The notes: generated from the letters alone by a model not told the origin. Shown: positions 1 to 5,793, counted from the stretch's first letter. The stretch: 6,055 nt of DNA from Gammaproteobacteria bacterium (GCA_020846815.1 JADLDF010000140.1:1-6055), one strand, 5' to 3'. A program made the numbers and translations.

Positions 1-488
1 GACAGCGGGCGGCTCGAGGCCTCGCGGCGCGCGCGCGTGAGCTTGTCGTAGAACTCCGAATCCTCGAAGTGCGCCAGCGTCAGCGTCACGGCCTTCTCGA
101 GGATCAGCACGTTGACGCGCTGGCCGAGCTGCGCGCGCAGCAGCGACTGGCAGAGGCCGAGGGCGCGCTGCGCGGCCGCGAGCGCCGCGACCAGCAGGCC
201 CTCGAGCACGACCAGCTCCAGCACACGCAGCCGGGCCTGCGCGAACGCCGACGCGGCATCGGCGCCGGAGGCCGCGCCGGCGAGCCGCGCGGCCGCGACC
301 ACGGCATCGACGATCTGCGCGCCGACCCAGGCGATCGCCGCGGGCATCGCGCCGGCGAACAGCGTCAGCAGGCCGAGCGCGAGCGTCAGCGCACGGCTCG
401 TCGACCAGACCAGCTCCAGCGCGCGGCGGCTGTAGCGGAACACCCCGAGGAAGCCGCGCAGCGGGTCGCCGCCGACGGGAGGACTCAT
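1..488 (-). CDS. ABC transporter, fused permease/ATP-binding type, N-terminal part (partial)
   Basis: The first 162 residues of a minus-strand gene run off the left edge, so the ATP-binding domain is not in view. A short basic N-terminus is followed by a hydrophobic segment at about residues 34-64 and a second at about 88-111, the first two helices of an ABC exporter membrane domain. The stretch at about 139-162, HFEDSEFYDKL followed by RARREASSRPL, is typical of the cytoplasmic loop of bacterial ABC transporters annotated as 'ATP-binding protein/permease', and is the main reason for the call. Such proteins are inner-membrane exporters working as dimers; the substrate cannot be told from here. 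The ATG at 488 is chosen because the transporter-like sequence starts directly after it. It lies 13 nt after the stop of the upstream reductase gene, so the two are probably co-transcribed, and it overlaps the stop of a six-codon mini-ORF. The family call is fairly sure; the subfamily is unknown. Confidence 0.8.
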   Translation of the reverse strand, partial: MSPPVGGDPLRGFLGVFRYSRRALELVWSTSRALTLALGLLTLFAGAMPAAIAWVGAQIVDAVVAAARLAGAASGADAASAFAQARLRVLELVVLEGLLVAALAAAQRALGLCQSLLRAQLGQRVNVLILEKAVTLTLAHFEDSEFYDKLTRARREASSRPL

Positions 489-508
489 TCGACCGGGAAA
501 CTCATTCG
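483..508 (-). repeat. 9-bp direct repeat making two stop/start overlaps
   Basis: The + strand carries ACTCATTCG at 483-491 and again at 500-508, 17 bp apart. Read on the minus strand each copy is CGAATGAGT. The first copy supplies the TGA stop of the reductase gene (504-502), overlapped by an ATG (505-503). That ATG opens a six-codon ORF (M-S-F-P-V-E) whose TGA (487-485) overlaps the ATG of the ABC transporter gene (488-486). The repeat looks like a 17-bp duplication of a start/stop junction. The repeat is directly visible; a role in translational coupling is inference. Confidence 0.7.
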
Positions 509-1248
509 GCGGGACGCACGCCCTGGCCGTCACGCGGCGCGGCACCCTTGCGCAGGTGGTACTCGAAGGCCTGGTCGCGCCGTCCCGTCAGGTAGGGGAC
601 CATGTAGAGCACCGCCATGCCTTCCAGCGCCCGCGCGTTGCGGATCGGGCCCGCATCCAGCGTCTCGAAGCCCATCTTCTCGACGATCCGCGCCACCCGG
701 GCCTTGGCCGCCGCATCGTCGCCGGCGAGCGGGATCGTCACCGGACCGCCGGCCGCTGCCGGATCGGCCATGACGTGCGAGCCGACGGCATTGAAGGCCT
801 TGACGACCTTCGCCTGCGGCGCGAGCGCCTGGATGCGCTCGCCCGCCGAGTCGTCGACCGCCATCTCCATGAGCTTCGAGGCGCCGACGCGCAGCGCGTT
901 GGTGGGATCGATCACGATGCGACCACCGAGGTCCAGGCCGCGCAGCGTCGCCTCGGTGACGTTCCACGGCAGCGCGACCACGACGTACTGCGCGCGCGCC
1001 ACGGCCTGCGGCAGCGTGGTCGCCGACGCGCCGGTGCCGCTGCGCGCGACCAGCGCCTGCACGTCGGGCCGCTGCGGCTCGCGCGAGCCATAGACGACCT
1101 CGAAACCCTGCCGCGCGAACTGCGGACCGAGCGCGGCGCCGACGCGGCCGGTACCGAGCACCGCGACGGTCTCGGCCGACATCGCCGGGCCGGCGGCGAA
1201 GAAGACGGACAGCAGGAGGGCGAGACAGGCGCTGTGATGTGGTCGCAT
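502..1248 (-). CDS. NADPH-dependent F420 reductase-family (Fno-like) oxidoreductase with an N-terminal signal peptide
   Basis: A 248-residue protein with a Rossmann domain of the F420-dependent NADP oxidoreductase / NAD(P)-binding family. The dinucleotide motif GTGRVG is at residues 32-37, the NADP-type loop YGSREP at 53-58, VVVALPW at 89-95, DPTNALR at 114-120 and KAFNAVG near 148-154, in the order of this family. True F420 use cannot be inferred; members in organisms without F420 are uncharacterised NADPH-dependent reductases. Before the Rossmann fold is a clear secretory leader: a short polar start, a hydrophobic core at about 7-20 and a possible cleavage after AMSA (residue 25), right where the first beta strand begins. 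A cytoplasmic form could start at Met23, but that ATG (1182) has no ribosome binding site, whereas the ATG at 1248 has GGGGA 7 nt upstream (1256-1260). An NADP enzyme outside the cytoplasm would be unusual. It is the first gene of a likely two-gene unit with the ABC transporter. Confidence 0.82.
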   Translation of the reverse strand: MRPHHSACLALLLSVFFAAGPAMSAETVAVLGTGRVGAALGPQFARQGFEVVYGSREPQRPDVQALVARSGTGASATTLPQAVARAQYVVVALPWNVTEATLRGLDLGGRIVIDPTNALRVGASKLMEMAVDDSAGERIQALAPQAKVVKAFNAVGSHVMADPAAAGGPVTIPLAGDDAAAKARVARIVEKMGFETLDAGPIRNARALEGMAVLYMVPYLTGRRDQAFEYHLRKGAAPRDGQGVRPAE

Positions 1249-1280
1249 GAGTGATTCCCCGCTGATCGGTGCAGCGGACG

Positions 1281-1309
1281 ATTATAGACTCAGCGTCTTC
1301 ACGTCATCT
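1281..1309 (-). promoter_or_regulatory. Candidate sigma-70 promoter for the exported reductase gene
   Basis: On the minus strand a perfect TATAAT lies at 1286-1281, in an otherwise GC-rich sequence. Upstream, GATGAC at 1308-1303 (16-bp spacing) or ATGACG at 1307-1302 (15-bp spacing) is a weak -35. Transcription would start near 1274, leaving a leader of about 26 nt before the ATG at 1248, with GGGGA at 1260-1256 as ribosome binding site. The 75-bp spacer is shared with the divergent sodC-like gene; I see no equally good promoter for the plus strand (the best -10, TATAGA at 1283-1288, overlaps this one). Confidence 0.5.
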
Positions 1310-1323
1310 GATGGAGAACCCAC

Positions 1324-1848
1324 ATGGCTGCTGTTCCACGCCTCACCGTCCTCACGCTCGCCCTGCTCGCGACCGGTTGCGCGAGTCTGGAGGGCGGCTC
1401 GCCGGCCCGCACCGTCGCGCTCGAATCGCGCTCCGGCAGCAGCGTCACCGGCACGCTCCGACTGCGCGACAGCGCCGCCGGCCTGCGCATCCAGGGCGAG
1501 GTCCGCGGCCTGCAGCCGAACGCCGAACACGGCTTCCACATCCACGAAAAGGGCGATTGCTCGGCCGCCGATGCGAGCAGCGCCGGTCCGCACTTCAATC
1601 CTTCGGGCGCGCCGCACGGCCGCGCGGGCAGCGGCGCGCACCATGCCGGCGACATGCCGAACATCAGGGCGGATGCCAATGGCGTGGCCAGGGTCGACCA
1701 GATGGTCGCCGGCGTGACGCTCGCCGCCGGCGCGAACGGCGCGGCCGGACGCGCGCTGGTGGTACATCGCGATCCGGACGACTACAGCTCGCAGCCGGCC
1801 GGCAACTCCGGCCCGCGCACTGCCTGCGGCGTGATCCCCGGCAACTGA
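1324..1848 (+). CDS. sodC: Cu/Zn superoxide dismutase, lipoprotein type
   Basis: A 174-residue protein that dismutates superoxide to hydrogen peroxide and oxygen in the cell envelope. The N-terminus is a lipoprotein signal ending LLATGC, with lipidation expected at Cys19. All metal ligands are visible: copper His72 and His74 (HGFHIH), bridging His90 (GPHFNP), copper His148 (VVHRDPDD), and zinc His98, His107 and Asp110. The spacing 90-98-107-110 matches the classical Cu/Zn enzyme. The structural disulfide pair is Cys79 and Cys168, and the active-site arginine is Arg165, three residues before the second cysteine. Length is normal for bacterial SodC and nothing is missing, so it should be active. 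The ATG at 1324 is supported by GGAGA at 1313-1317. It is divergent from the exported reductase gene and lies 7 nt before the broken MFS gene, suggesting a former sodC-MFS transcript. The signal suggests membrane anchoring; which membrane is not certain. Confidence 0.95.
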   Translation: MAAVPRLTVLTLALLATGCASLEGGSPARTVALESRSGSSVTGTLRLRDSAAGLRIQGEVRGLQPNAEHGFHIHEKGDCSAADASSAGPHFNPSGAPHGRAGSGAHHAGDMPNIRADANGVARVDQMVAGVTLAAGANGAAGRALVVHRDPDDYSSQPAGNSGPRTACGVIPGN

Positions 1849-1855
1849 GCCAGGC

Positions 1856-2672
1856 ATGGCTTCCGACGCCCTACGGGAATTCCGCCGCGGCTGGCGCACG
1901 CTCCTTGCCTCGGGCATGGGCAACGGCGCGGGCCTCGGCGGCCTGCCGGTCTACACCTTCGGCGTGTTCGTCGTGCCTCTGGTCGAAGCCTTCGGCTGGA
2001 CCCGCGGCCAGATCTCGAGTGCCGCGAGCTTCCTGATCGTCGGCAGCGCGCTCACCGCACCGATCATCGGCGGCATCGTCGATCGCTACGGCGTGCGCCG
2101 CGTCGGCCTCGCCTCCATGATCGCGCTCGCGCTCGGCTATGCGCTGCTGACCCAGCTCGGCGGCACGATCGCAATGTTCTATGCCGCCTGGCTCGCGCTG
2201 TCGCTGATCGGCGGCGGCACCACGCCGGTCGTCTGGACACGCACCGTGGGCGTCTGGTTCGATCGCGGCCGCGGTCTCGCTGCTGGCGCTCTGCGCGGGC
2301 GGCTGCGTGCTGTTGAGTCTCGCCGACCTGCCGGGTTGGCTCATCGGCCTCGCGGTCATGTCGCTCGGCCTCGCGGCCGAGGTCGAGGTCGAGGTCGACC
2401 TGGTCGCGTTCCTGTCGAGCCGCTATCTCGGCATGAAGGCCTACGGCAAGATCTACGGCTGGCAGCTGACCGCATTCTACCTCGGTGCGGCGGTCGGCCC
2501 GCTCGCCGCGGGCCTCACCTATGACCGCTTCCAGAGCTATCTGCAGGTATTGTGCTTCGCCGCCGCCGCACTGCTGTTCGGCGCGATCGAGCCGCTGCGG
2601 ATCCCGAAGCGCGCGAGCTCCTTGGCCCAGACCTCGGCCATGGCCGCGACACCGGCCTTGGTGGCCGAATAG
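1856..2672 (+). pseudogene. MFS transporter, internally deleted and frameshifted
   Basis: The gene starts at the ATG 7 nt after sodC. Residues 1-142 are the N-terminal part of a major facilitator: helices 1-4, the loop DRYGVRR after helix 2, and RTVGVWFDRGRGLA after helix 4. The frame then turns into arginine-rich nonsense. From about 2262, in another plus frame, membrane-protein sequence resumes: a helix (AAAVSLLALCAGG), then GWLIGLAVMSLG, the conserved AEV..DLVAFLSSRYLG and YGKIYGWQ, and helices typical of the last part of the same family (about helix 9 to helix 12, ending LLFGAI near 2588). Together about 250 residues remain of a normal 400 or so, so roughly helices 5-8 are missing and the frame differs across the junction near 2262-2290. 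The reading frame ends at 2672, but sequence after about 2588 is antisense of the opposing SDR remnant. The family resembles oxalate/formate- or monocarboxylate-type MFS; the substrate is unknown. A functional product is very unlikely unless the junction is a sequencing or assembly error. Confidence 0.8.
2379..2398 (+). repeat. Hexanucleotide tandem repeat (GAGGTC)3 in the MFS remnant
   Basis: Three perfect copies of GAGGTC plus two further bases encode EVEVEV, followed by DLVAFL. Related transporters usually have a single AEVD at this point, so two extra Glu-Val units seem to have been inserted by slippage. The length keeps the frame but puts extra acidic residues into a membrane helix region. 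The comparison with relatives is from memory. Confidence 0.65.
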
Positions 2673-3070
2673 TTCGTCTGCCCGGGATTGCCGTGCCGCG
2701 AGACGCTCGAGATGTTGATGATCACCCCACCCCGGCCCGACTCCACCATGCGCTCGGCGGCCTCGCGGCCGCAGAGGAATACGCCGGTGAGGTTGATGTC
2801 GATGACCGGCTGCCACTGCTCGAGGCCCATCTTGCCGACCACGCGGCCGTCCTTGACCTTGATCAGCAGGCCATCCTTGACGATGCCGGCATTGTTGACG
2901 AGTACGTCGAGCCGGCCGAAGTCGCGCACCACGGCATCCAGGGTCGCGCCCACCTCGGCTTCCCGCGTCAGGTTGCAGAGATAACCGCGGGCGGTCACGC
3001 CGGGCGCAGTGCACTGCTGCACCGTCGCGTCGAGACCGGCCTGGTCGAGATCGAGCAGCGCGACAAGGAA
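2537..3070 (-). pseudogene. Short-chain dehydrogenase/reductase remnant, truncated at both ends
   Basis: The minus strand encodes the core of a classical SDR: second-strand sequence VALLDLDQ near 3060, LVNNAG near 2900, [20 protein letters not shown], the catalytic serine in INISSVS, and the YSATK active site (Tyr and Lys four apart), ending [13 protein letters not shown] at about 2600. The order and spacing are those of FabG-like NAD(P)H dehydrogenases. The N-terminal first strand with the TGxxxGxG cofactor motif is absent: reading upstream, unrelated sequence and a stop (TAA, 3103-3101) appear within 12 codons. The C-terminal 60 or so residues after IAP are also absent; the frame runs into antisense of the MFS 3' end and stops at 2537. 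A GTG at 3022 could start a 161-residue product, but it would lack cofactor binding. I call it a pseudogene; the alternative is misassembly. True SDR sequence spans about 2580-3068. Confidence 0.78.
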
Positions 3071-3105
3071 AGCCGGGCAACGGCCGGGCCGCTCGCGAGA
3101 TTACT

Positions 3106-3127
3106 TATGATGTGCAAAGCCCCCCCC
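3106..3127 (+). promoter_or_regulatory. Candidate -10 box and poly-C tract ahead of the GNAT gene
   Basis: TATGAT at 3106-3111 matches the sigma-70 -10 consensus in five of six positions, in a short AT-richer patch; no good -35 is seen upstream, where the SDR remnant ends. Eight consecutive C residues follow at 3120-3127, inside the predicted leader and 16 nt before the ATG at 3144. Ribosome binding is weak (GGA at 3134-3136). The promoter is a guess from a single box. Confidence 0.35.
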
Positions 3128-3143
3128 AACGCCGGAATGCCCG

Positions 3144-3659
3144 ATGCTCGAAATCCGCCCCGCCCGGCCCGAGGACGCGCAGCTCGTCATGGCGCTGATC
3201 CGCGAGCTCGCCCAGTACGAGAAGCTGCTCGACGACGTCGATGCCGACGAGACCCTGATCGGCCGCGCGCTGTTCGCGCCGCAGCCGCGCGTGTTCTGCG
3301 ACATCGCCGAATGGACCGAGCCGGGCGCTGTCTCGCCTGCGACCGCCGGCTTCGCGCTATGGTTCTACAACTTCTCCACTTTTCGCGGTCGGCACGGCAT
3401 CTATCTCGAGGATCTGTTCGTGCGTCCGCAGCATCGGGGCCGCGGCATCGGCGGCGCGCTGCTCGCGCGCCTCGCCCGCCGCTGCGTCGAGCAGGGCCTG
3501 ACGCGCCTCGAATGGGCCGTGCTCGACTGGAACGAGCCTGCGCTGCGGTTCTACCGCGGGCTCGGCGCCGCCGGCCTGAAGGAATGGATTCCACACCGCG
3601 TGACCGGTGCCGCGCTGACGGCGCTCGCGGCGCGCGCACCGTCCGGCCTCAGCGGCTGA
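3144..3659 (+). CDS. GNAT acetyltransferase, diamine/SSAT type
   Basis: A 171-residue cytoplasmic enzyme predicted to move an acetyl group from acetyl-CoA to an amine. It resembles the spermidine/spermine N1-acetyltransferase (SSAT1/SSAT2) branch: FYNFSTFRGRHGIYLEDLFVRP at about 74-95 includes the LED-FV segment of this branch, and the acetyl-CoA loop RGRGIG is at 98-103. EWAVLDWNEPALRFY at 123-137 holds the usual Tyr general acid (Tyr137), and the LGA and EW residues near 140-148 complete the fold. Length is usual for the family and no key residue is missing. Candidate substrates are polyamines, other diamines or thialysine-like amines; which one cannot be decided from sequence. The ATG at 3144 begins directly with the first beta strand (MLEIRPARPED); an ATG at 3137 is out of frame. 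It stands alone on this strand, just after the degraded MFS/SDR region, and its stop overlaps the stop of the convergent Nudix gene by 11 bp. Confidence 0.9.
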   Translation: MLEIRPARPEDAQLVMALIRELAQYEKLLDDVDADETLIGRALFAPQPRVFCDIAEWTEPGAVSPATAGFALWFYNFSTFRGRHGIYLEDLFVRPQHRGRGIGGALLARLARRCVEQGLTRLEWAVLDWNEPALRFYRGLGAAGLKEWIPHRVTGAALTALAARAPSGLSG

Positions 3660-3662
3660 GGC
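3646..3662. other. Palindrome holding both convergent stop codons
   Basis: GCCTCAG (3646-3652) and CTGAGGC (3656-3662) are perfect inverted arms around the loop CGG. The GNAT stop TGA (3657-3659) lies in the right arm and the Nudix stop (TCA on the plus strand, 3649-3651) in the left arm. A short GC-rich hairpin here could act on both transcripts, but no T-tract follows on either side, so an intrinsic terminator is not supported. Confidence 0.4.
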
Positions 3663-4410
3663 GCTCGCGATCGAGGAACTCGCGCATCGAGAGCCCCGCC
3701 TCGACCGTGAACTCGTGGCGCTCGAGCGCCGCCTCGACCTCTTCGCGACGCATGCACAGGAACTGCTCCACCTCACCGTCGCGCCCGAGCGGCACGAAGC
3801 CCTCGGGCAGCGCCACGTCGGCGACGATCACCCGCTCGTCGTGCAGTCCGAAGCGCGTCTCGCGTACCGAGTGGAGGCTGACGCCCGGGAATTCGACCCG
3901 GCTCGCGATCGAACGCGGTACGCCGGCCTCCTCCCAGAGCTCGCGCATCGCGCAGGCGCGCAGCGATTCGCCGGCGCCGACACCTCCGGCGGCGACGTTG
4001 TCGAGCATCCCGGGATCGGCCCGCTTGAGCTGGCTGCGCCGGGCGATCCAGACGCGGCCGTCGGCGAGGTAGCCGTTGACGTGCACCGCACGGTTCTGGA
4101 TGCCGAGCGTGCGGAACGCGCCACGTTCGCAGCGTGCAACCTCCTCGCCCGCGGCGTTCAGCACCGAGCACAGCTCGTTGCGCCAGTCGGCGATGAGCCC
4201 GCGGCCGCGCAGCTGCACCGCCAGGCCCTGCAGCAGACGACTGCGCCGCGGGTTCGAGAAGCCCGCATCGCGGAGCATCAGCCCGAGCTCCGCCTGCCCG
4301 ACGGCGCCTGCTTCGAGCAGCGCGGGCGCGAGATCGCGGCGCACCCGTCCGAGGATCTCGCCGGCGATCCAGAACGGCAGGTACTGGGCGGCGAAATCCG
4401 CGTCGGCCAC
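3649..4410 (-). CDS. DUF4743 / Nudix hydrolase (Tnr3/YJR142W-like)
   Basis: A protein of about 253 residues with two parts. Residues 1 to about 100 match the DUF4743 module found before certain Nudix domains (YLPFWIAGEILGRV near 10-23 and a WRNELCSVL strand at 76-84). The Nudix domain follows with LGIQNRAVHVNGYL and RRSQLKRADPGMLDNVAAGG. The complete Nudix box is at 142-164: Gly142, Glu148 and the REL-EEAG core at 156-163, with Glu157, Glu160 and Glu161 as metal ligands. The pattern RRS..K..PGMLDN is typical of the group related to the Nudix part of yeast thiamine pyrophosphokinase; some eukaryotic members remove damaged (oxidised) thiamine diphosphate forms. That activity is possible here, not shown. 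The GTG at 4410 is chosen because the conserved sequence begins just after it; a TTG at 4431 is an alternative, 5 nt from the upstream stop. It is probably the last gene of a unit with the hydrolase and cytochrome c'. The frame is open far upstream to 4944, but that part is antisense-frame overlap with the hydrolase gene. Confidence 0.85.
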   Translation of the reverse strand: MADADFAAQYLPFWIAGEILGRVRRDLAPALLEAGAVGQAELGLMLRDAGFSNPRRSRLLQGLAVQLRGRGLIADWRNELCSVLNAAGEEVARCERGAFRTLGIQNRAVHVNGYLADGRVWIARRSQLKRADPGMLDNVAAGGVGAGESLRACAMRELWEEAGVPRSIASRVEFPGVSLHSVRETRFGLHDERVIVADVALPEGFVPLGRDGEVEQFLCMRREEVEAALERHEFTVEAGLSMREFLDRERLSR

Positions 4411-4436
4411 GCTCGCGCGCGCTCCCGGCAAAGGTC

Positions 4437-5231
4437 TCAGTCGCGCAGGAAATCGACCAGCGCCTGGCCGAAATCCTCGGGCTGCTCGACGTTCGACAGA
4501 TGAGAGGCGTCGAGCACGAGCAGATCCGAGCCCGCGATGCGCAGGGCCATGTATTCCGAGTGATCGACCGGCGTTGCCACGTCCTGCGCGCCGGCGATCA
4601 CCAGAGTCGGCAGCGCGATGCCCGCGATGGCCTCGCGCAGGTCGGTGTCGCGCAGCGCGCCGCAGGCCTCGGCATAGCCACGCGGCATCGTGCCGCGCAC
4701 CATCTCGACGATGCGCGCGACCATGGCGGTCTCGCGCTCGCGGAAACCGGCAGTGAACCAGCGCGCCGGCACGGCCTCGGCCAGCGGCCCCATGCCCTCT
4801 CGCAGCGCGATGGCGATGCGCTCGTCCCAGTTGGACGCGGGCGGCAGGTGCGGGGCGGTGTTTGCGAGCACCAGGCGCCGCACCCGGCCGGCATGGTGCA
4901 GTGCCGCCCACATCGCCGTCTGGCCGCCGAGCGACAGGCCGCACCAGTGGGCCCGCGGCGCACGCGCGGCGTCGAGCACCGCGACCGCATCGGCGGCATA
5001 GTCGGCCATGGTGCGCGCTGCCGGCGGCCCGAAGTCGAGTTCCGACTTGCCGTGACCCCGGACATCGAAGCGGATCACGCGGAAATGCGGCTCGAGCCTC
5101 GGCAGCTGCGGCGCCCAGACCTCGAGCGAGGCACCCAGCGGATGCAGCAGCAGCAGCGGCGGGGCGTGGTTGCGCCCCGACACCGCGTAGTGCAGCCGAC
5201 AGCCGTCGCGTTCCACGAATCCCGTCTGCAC
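4437..5231 (-). CDS. Alpha/beta hydrolase, 3-oxoadipate enol-lactonase-like
   Basis: A 264-residue alpha/beta-hydrolase. The oxyanion region HPLG is at 30-33, FDVRGHGKS at 55-63, the nucleophile elbow CGLSLGG at 97-103 with Ser100, the acid is probably Asp217 ([11 protein letters not shown]) and the catalytic His is His244 ([14 protein letters not shown]). NTAPHL..NWDERI, ARWFT..FRER and the ending ASHLSN-EQP are characteristic of PcaD-type enzymes, which open 3-oxoadipate enol-lactone in the beta-ketoadipate route of aromatic breakdown. No other pca genes are in view, so the symbol is withheld; related lactone or ester hydrolysis is equally possible. The start is a GTG at 5231, 7 nt after the cytochrome c' stop (5239), and the end is 26 nt before the Nudix GTG, so the three are probably one transcript. 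No leader peptide is seen, so it should be cytoplasmic. No strong ribosome binding site precedes it, which fits translational coupling to the gene before. Confidence 0.9.
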   Translation of the reverse strand: MQTGFVERDGCRLHYAVSGRNHAPPLLLLHPLGASLEVWAPQLPRLEPHFRVIRFDVRGHGKSELDFGPPAARTMADYAADAVAVLDAARAPRAHWCGLSLGGQTAMWAALHHAGRVRRLVLANTAPHLPPASNWDERIAIALREGMGPLAEAVPARWFTAGFRERETAMVARIVEMVRGTMPRGYAEACGALRDTDLREAIAGIALPTLVIAGAQDVATPVDHSEYMALRIAGSDLLVLDASHLSNVEQPEDFGQALVDFLRD

Positions 5232-5238
5232 GGCCGGA

Positions 5239-5718
5239 TCAGTCCGCCTTGAACTTGTCGTGGCAGGCCTTGCAGGCGCTGCCTGCGGCGCCGAAGGCCG
5301 CCTTCACGCCCTCGAGCGCGCCGCTCTTCGAGGCCGTCGCCAGCGCAGCGGTCTTGTCCTGGAAATCCTTCATCAGCCGGTCGAACTCGGCCTTGTTCGT
5401 CCAGATCGCCGGCTTGGCCTTGGTGGGCGCGCCCGATCTGGAAATCGCCGGGAAAACTTCCGGAGCGATCGTGGACAGGAAGGCCACGCGTGCCGCGTTG
5501 CGCTGGAACAGCGCGGCATCGAACGGCGCCTTGCCGGTGGCCATCGCGCCCAGCGGTCCGAAGTTGTTGCCGATGACGGTGTAGAGCGACTGACGGTACT
5601 TGATGGCCGCCTCCACGTCCTTGCTGCCCTGCGCCTGGGCGACGCCGGCGGCACCCAGAGCGAGGACGACTGCGCCGGCGATCGCCGGCGTCCACTTCTT
5701 CCTTGACGAAATCGACAT
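5239..5718 (-). CDS. Cytochrome c' (class II c-type cytochrome)
   Basis: A 159-residue exported heme protein. Residues 1-29 are a secretory signal (basic SRKK, hydrophobic core [14 protein letters not shown], cleavage after AQA at 27-29), giving a mature four-helix protein of about 130 residues, the usual length. The heme motif CKACH is near the C-terminus at 149-153, with His153 as axial ligand, which marks class [18 protein letters not shown] at 39-56 and the [12 protein letters not shown] helix are typical of the family. By comparison with remembered Alcaligenes and Chromatium proteins, the distal-face residue is probably Tyr46 (Leu in Alcaligenes, Tyr in Chromatium). Cytochromes c' bind NO and CO at a five-coordinate heme in the periplasm and protect against nitrosative stress; electron transfer is also proposed. 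The ATG at 5718 starts the signal sequence, with GGGAG 10 nt upstream. It is the first gene of the minus-strand unit and divergent from typA. Confidence 0.92.
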   Translation of the reverse strand: MSISSRKKWTPAIAGAVVLALGAAGVAQAQGSKDVEAAIKYRQSLYTVIGNNFGPLGAMATGKAPFDAALFQRNAARVAFLSTIAPEVFPAISRSGAPTKAKPAIWTNKAEFDRLMKDFQDKTAALATASKSGALEGVKAAFGAAGSACKACHDKFKAD

Positions 5719-5761
5719 CTTTCAGGGGCTCCCGAGCATGGGGTGGGATGATCGAGCGGTG

Positions 5762-5793
5762 ATTGTAAGCGCAACGCGCTTGCCGGTCGCAAG
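5762..5793 (-). promoter_or_regulatory. Candidate promoter and overlapping dyads upstream of cytochrome c'
   Basis: On the minus strand TACAAT (5767-5762) matches a -10 box in five of six positions; TTGCGA (5792-5787) is a weak -35 with a long 19-bp spacer. Between and across these elements lie two inverted repeats: AAGCGC-AAC-GCGCTT (5767-5781) and CTTGC-CGGTC-GCAAG (5779-5793). Their position over the promoter suggests a regulator site, but no known operator is recognised. The 137-bp spacer also holds the typA leader, which has no visible Shine-Dalgarno and no good plus-strand promoter that I can name. Confidence 0.4.

Noticed and set aside
69..1254. Plus-strand open frames opposite the ABC transporter and reductase genes
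   Set aside because: They are antisense to genes with clear family motifs and contain no recognisable domain.
3022..3022. GTG at 3022 as the real start of a shortened functional SDR
   Set aside because: A product from here would lack the first beta-alpha-beta unit with the TGxxxGxG cofactor motif and the C-terminal substrate region, so enzyme activity is unlikely.
2064..3080. Long minus-strand open frame of 338 codons across the MFS/SDR region
   Set aside because: It starts at a TTG and is an arginine/glycine-rich off-frame reading of the SDR remnant and antisense of the MFS; the SDR signature residues lie in a different minus frame.
3101..3304. Small minus-strand serine-rich ORF over the GNAT start
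   Set aside because: It is the complement of the GNAT coding sequence with no ribosome binding site or similarity to a known small protein.
2552..4072. Long plus-strand open frame of 506 codons
   Set aside because: Antisense to the SDR remnant and Nudix gene and off-frame to the GNAT gene; composition is typical of a GC-rich shadow frame and no domain is recognisable.
4411..4944. N-terminal extension of the Nudix gene up to 4944
   Set aside because: This part overlaps the alpha/beta hydrolase gene in another frame and reads as arginine-rich shadow sequence; DUF4743-like residues begin only after 4410.
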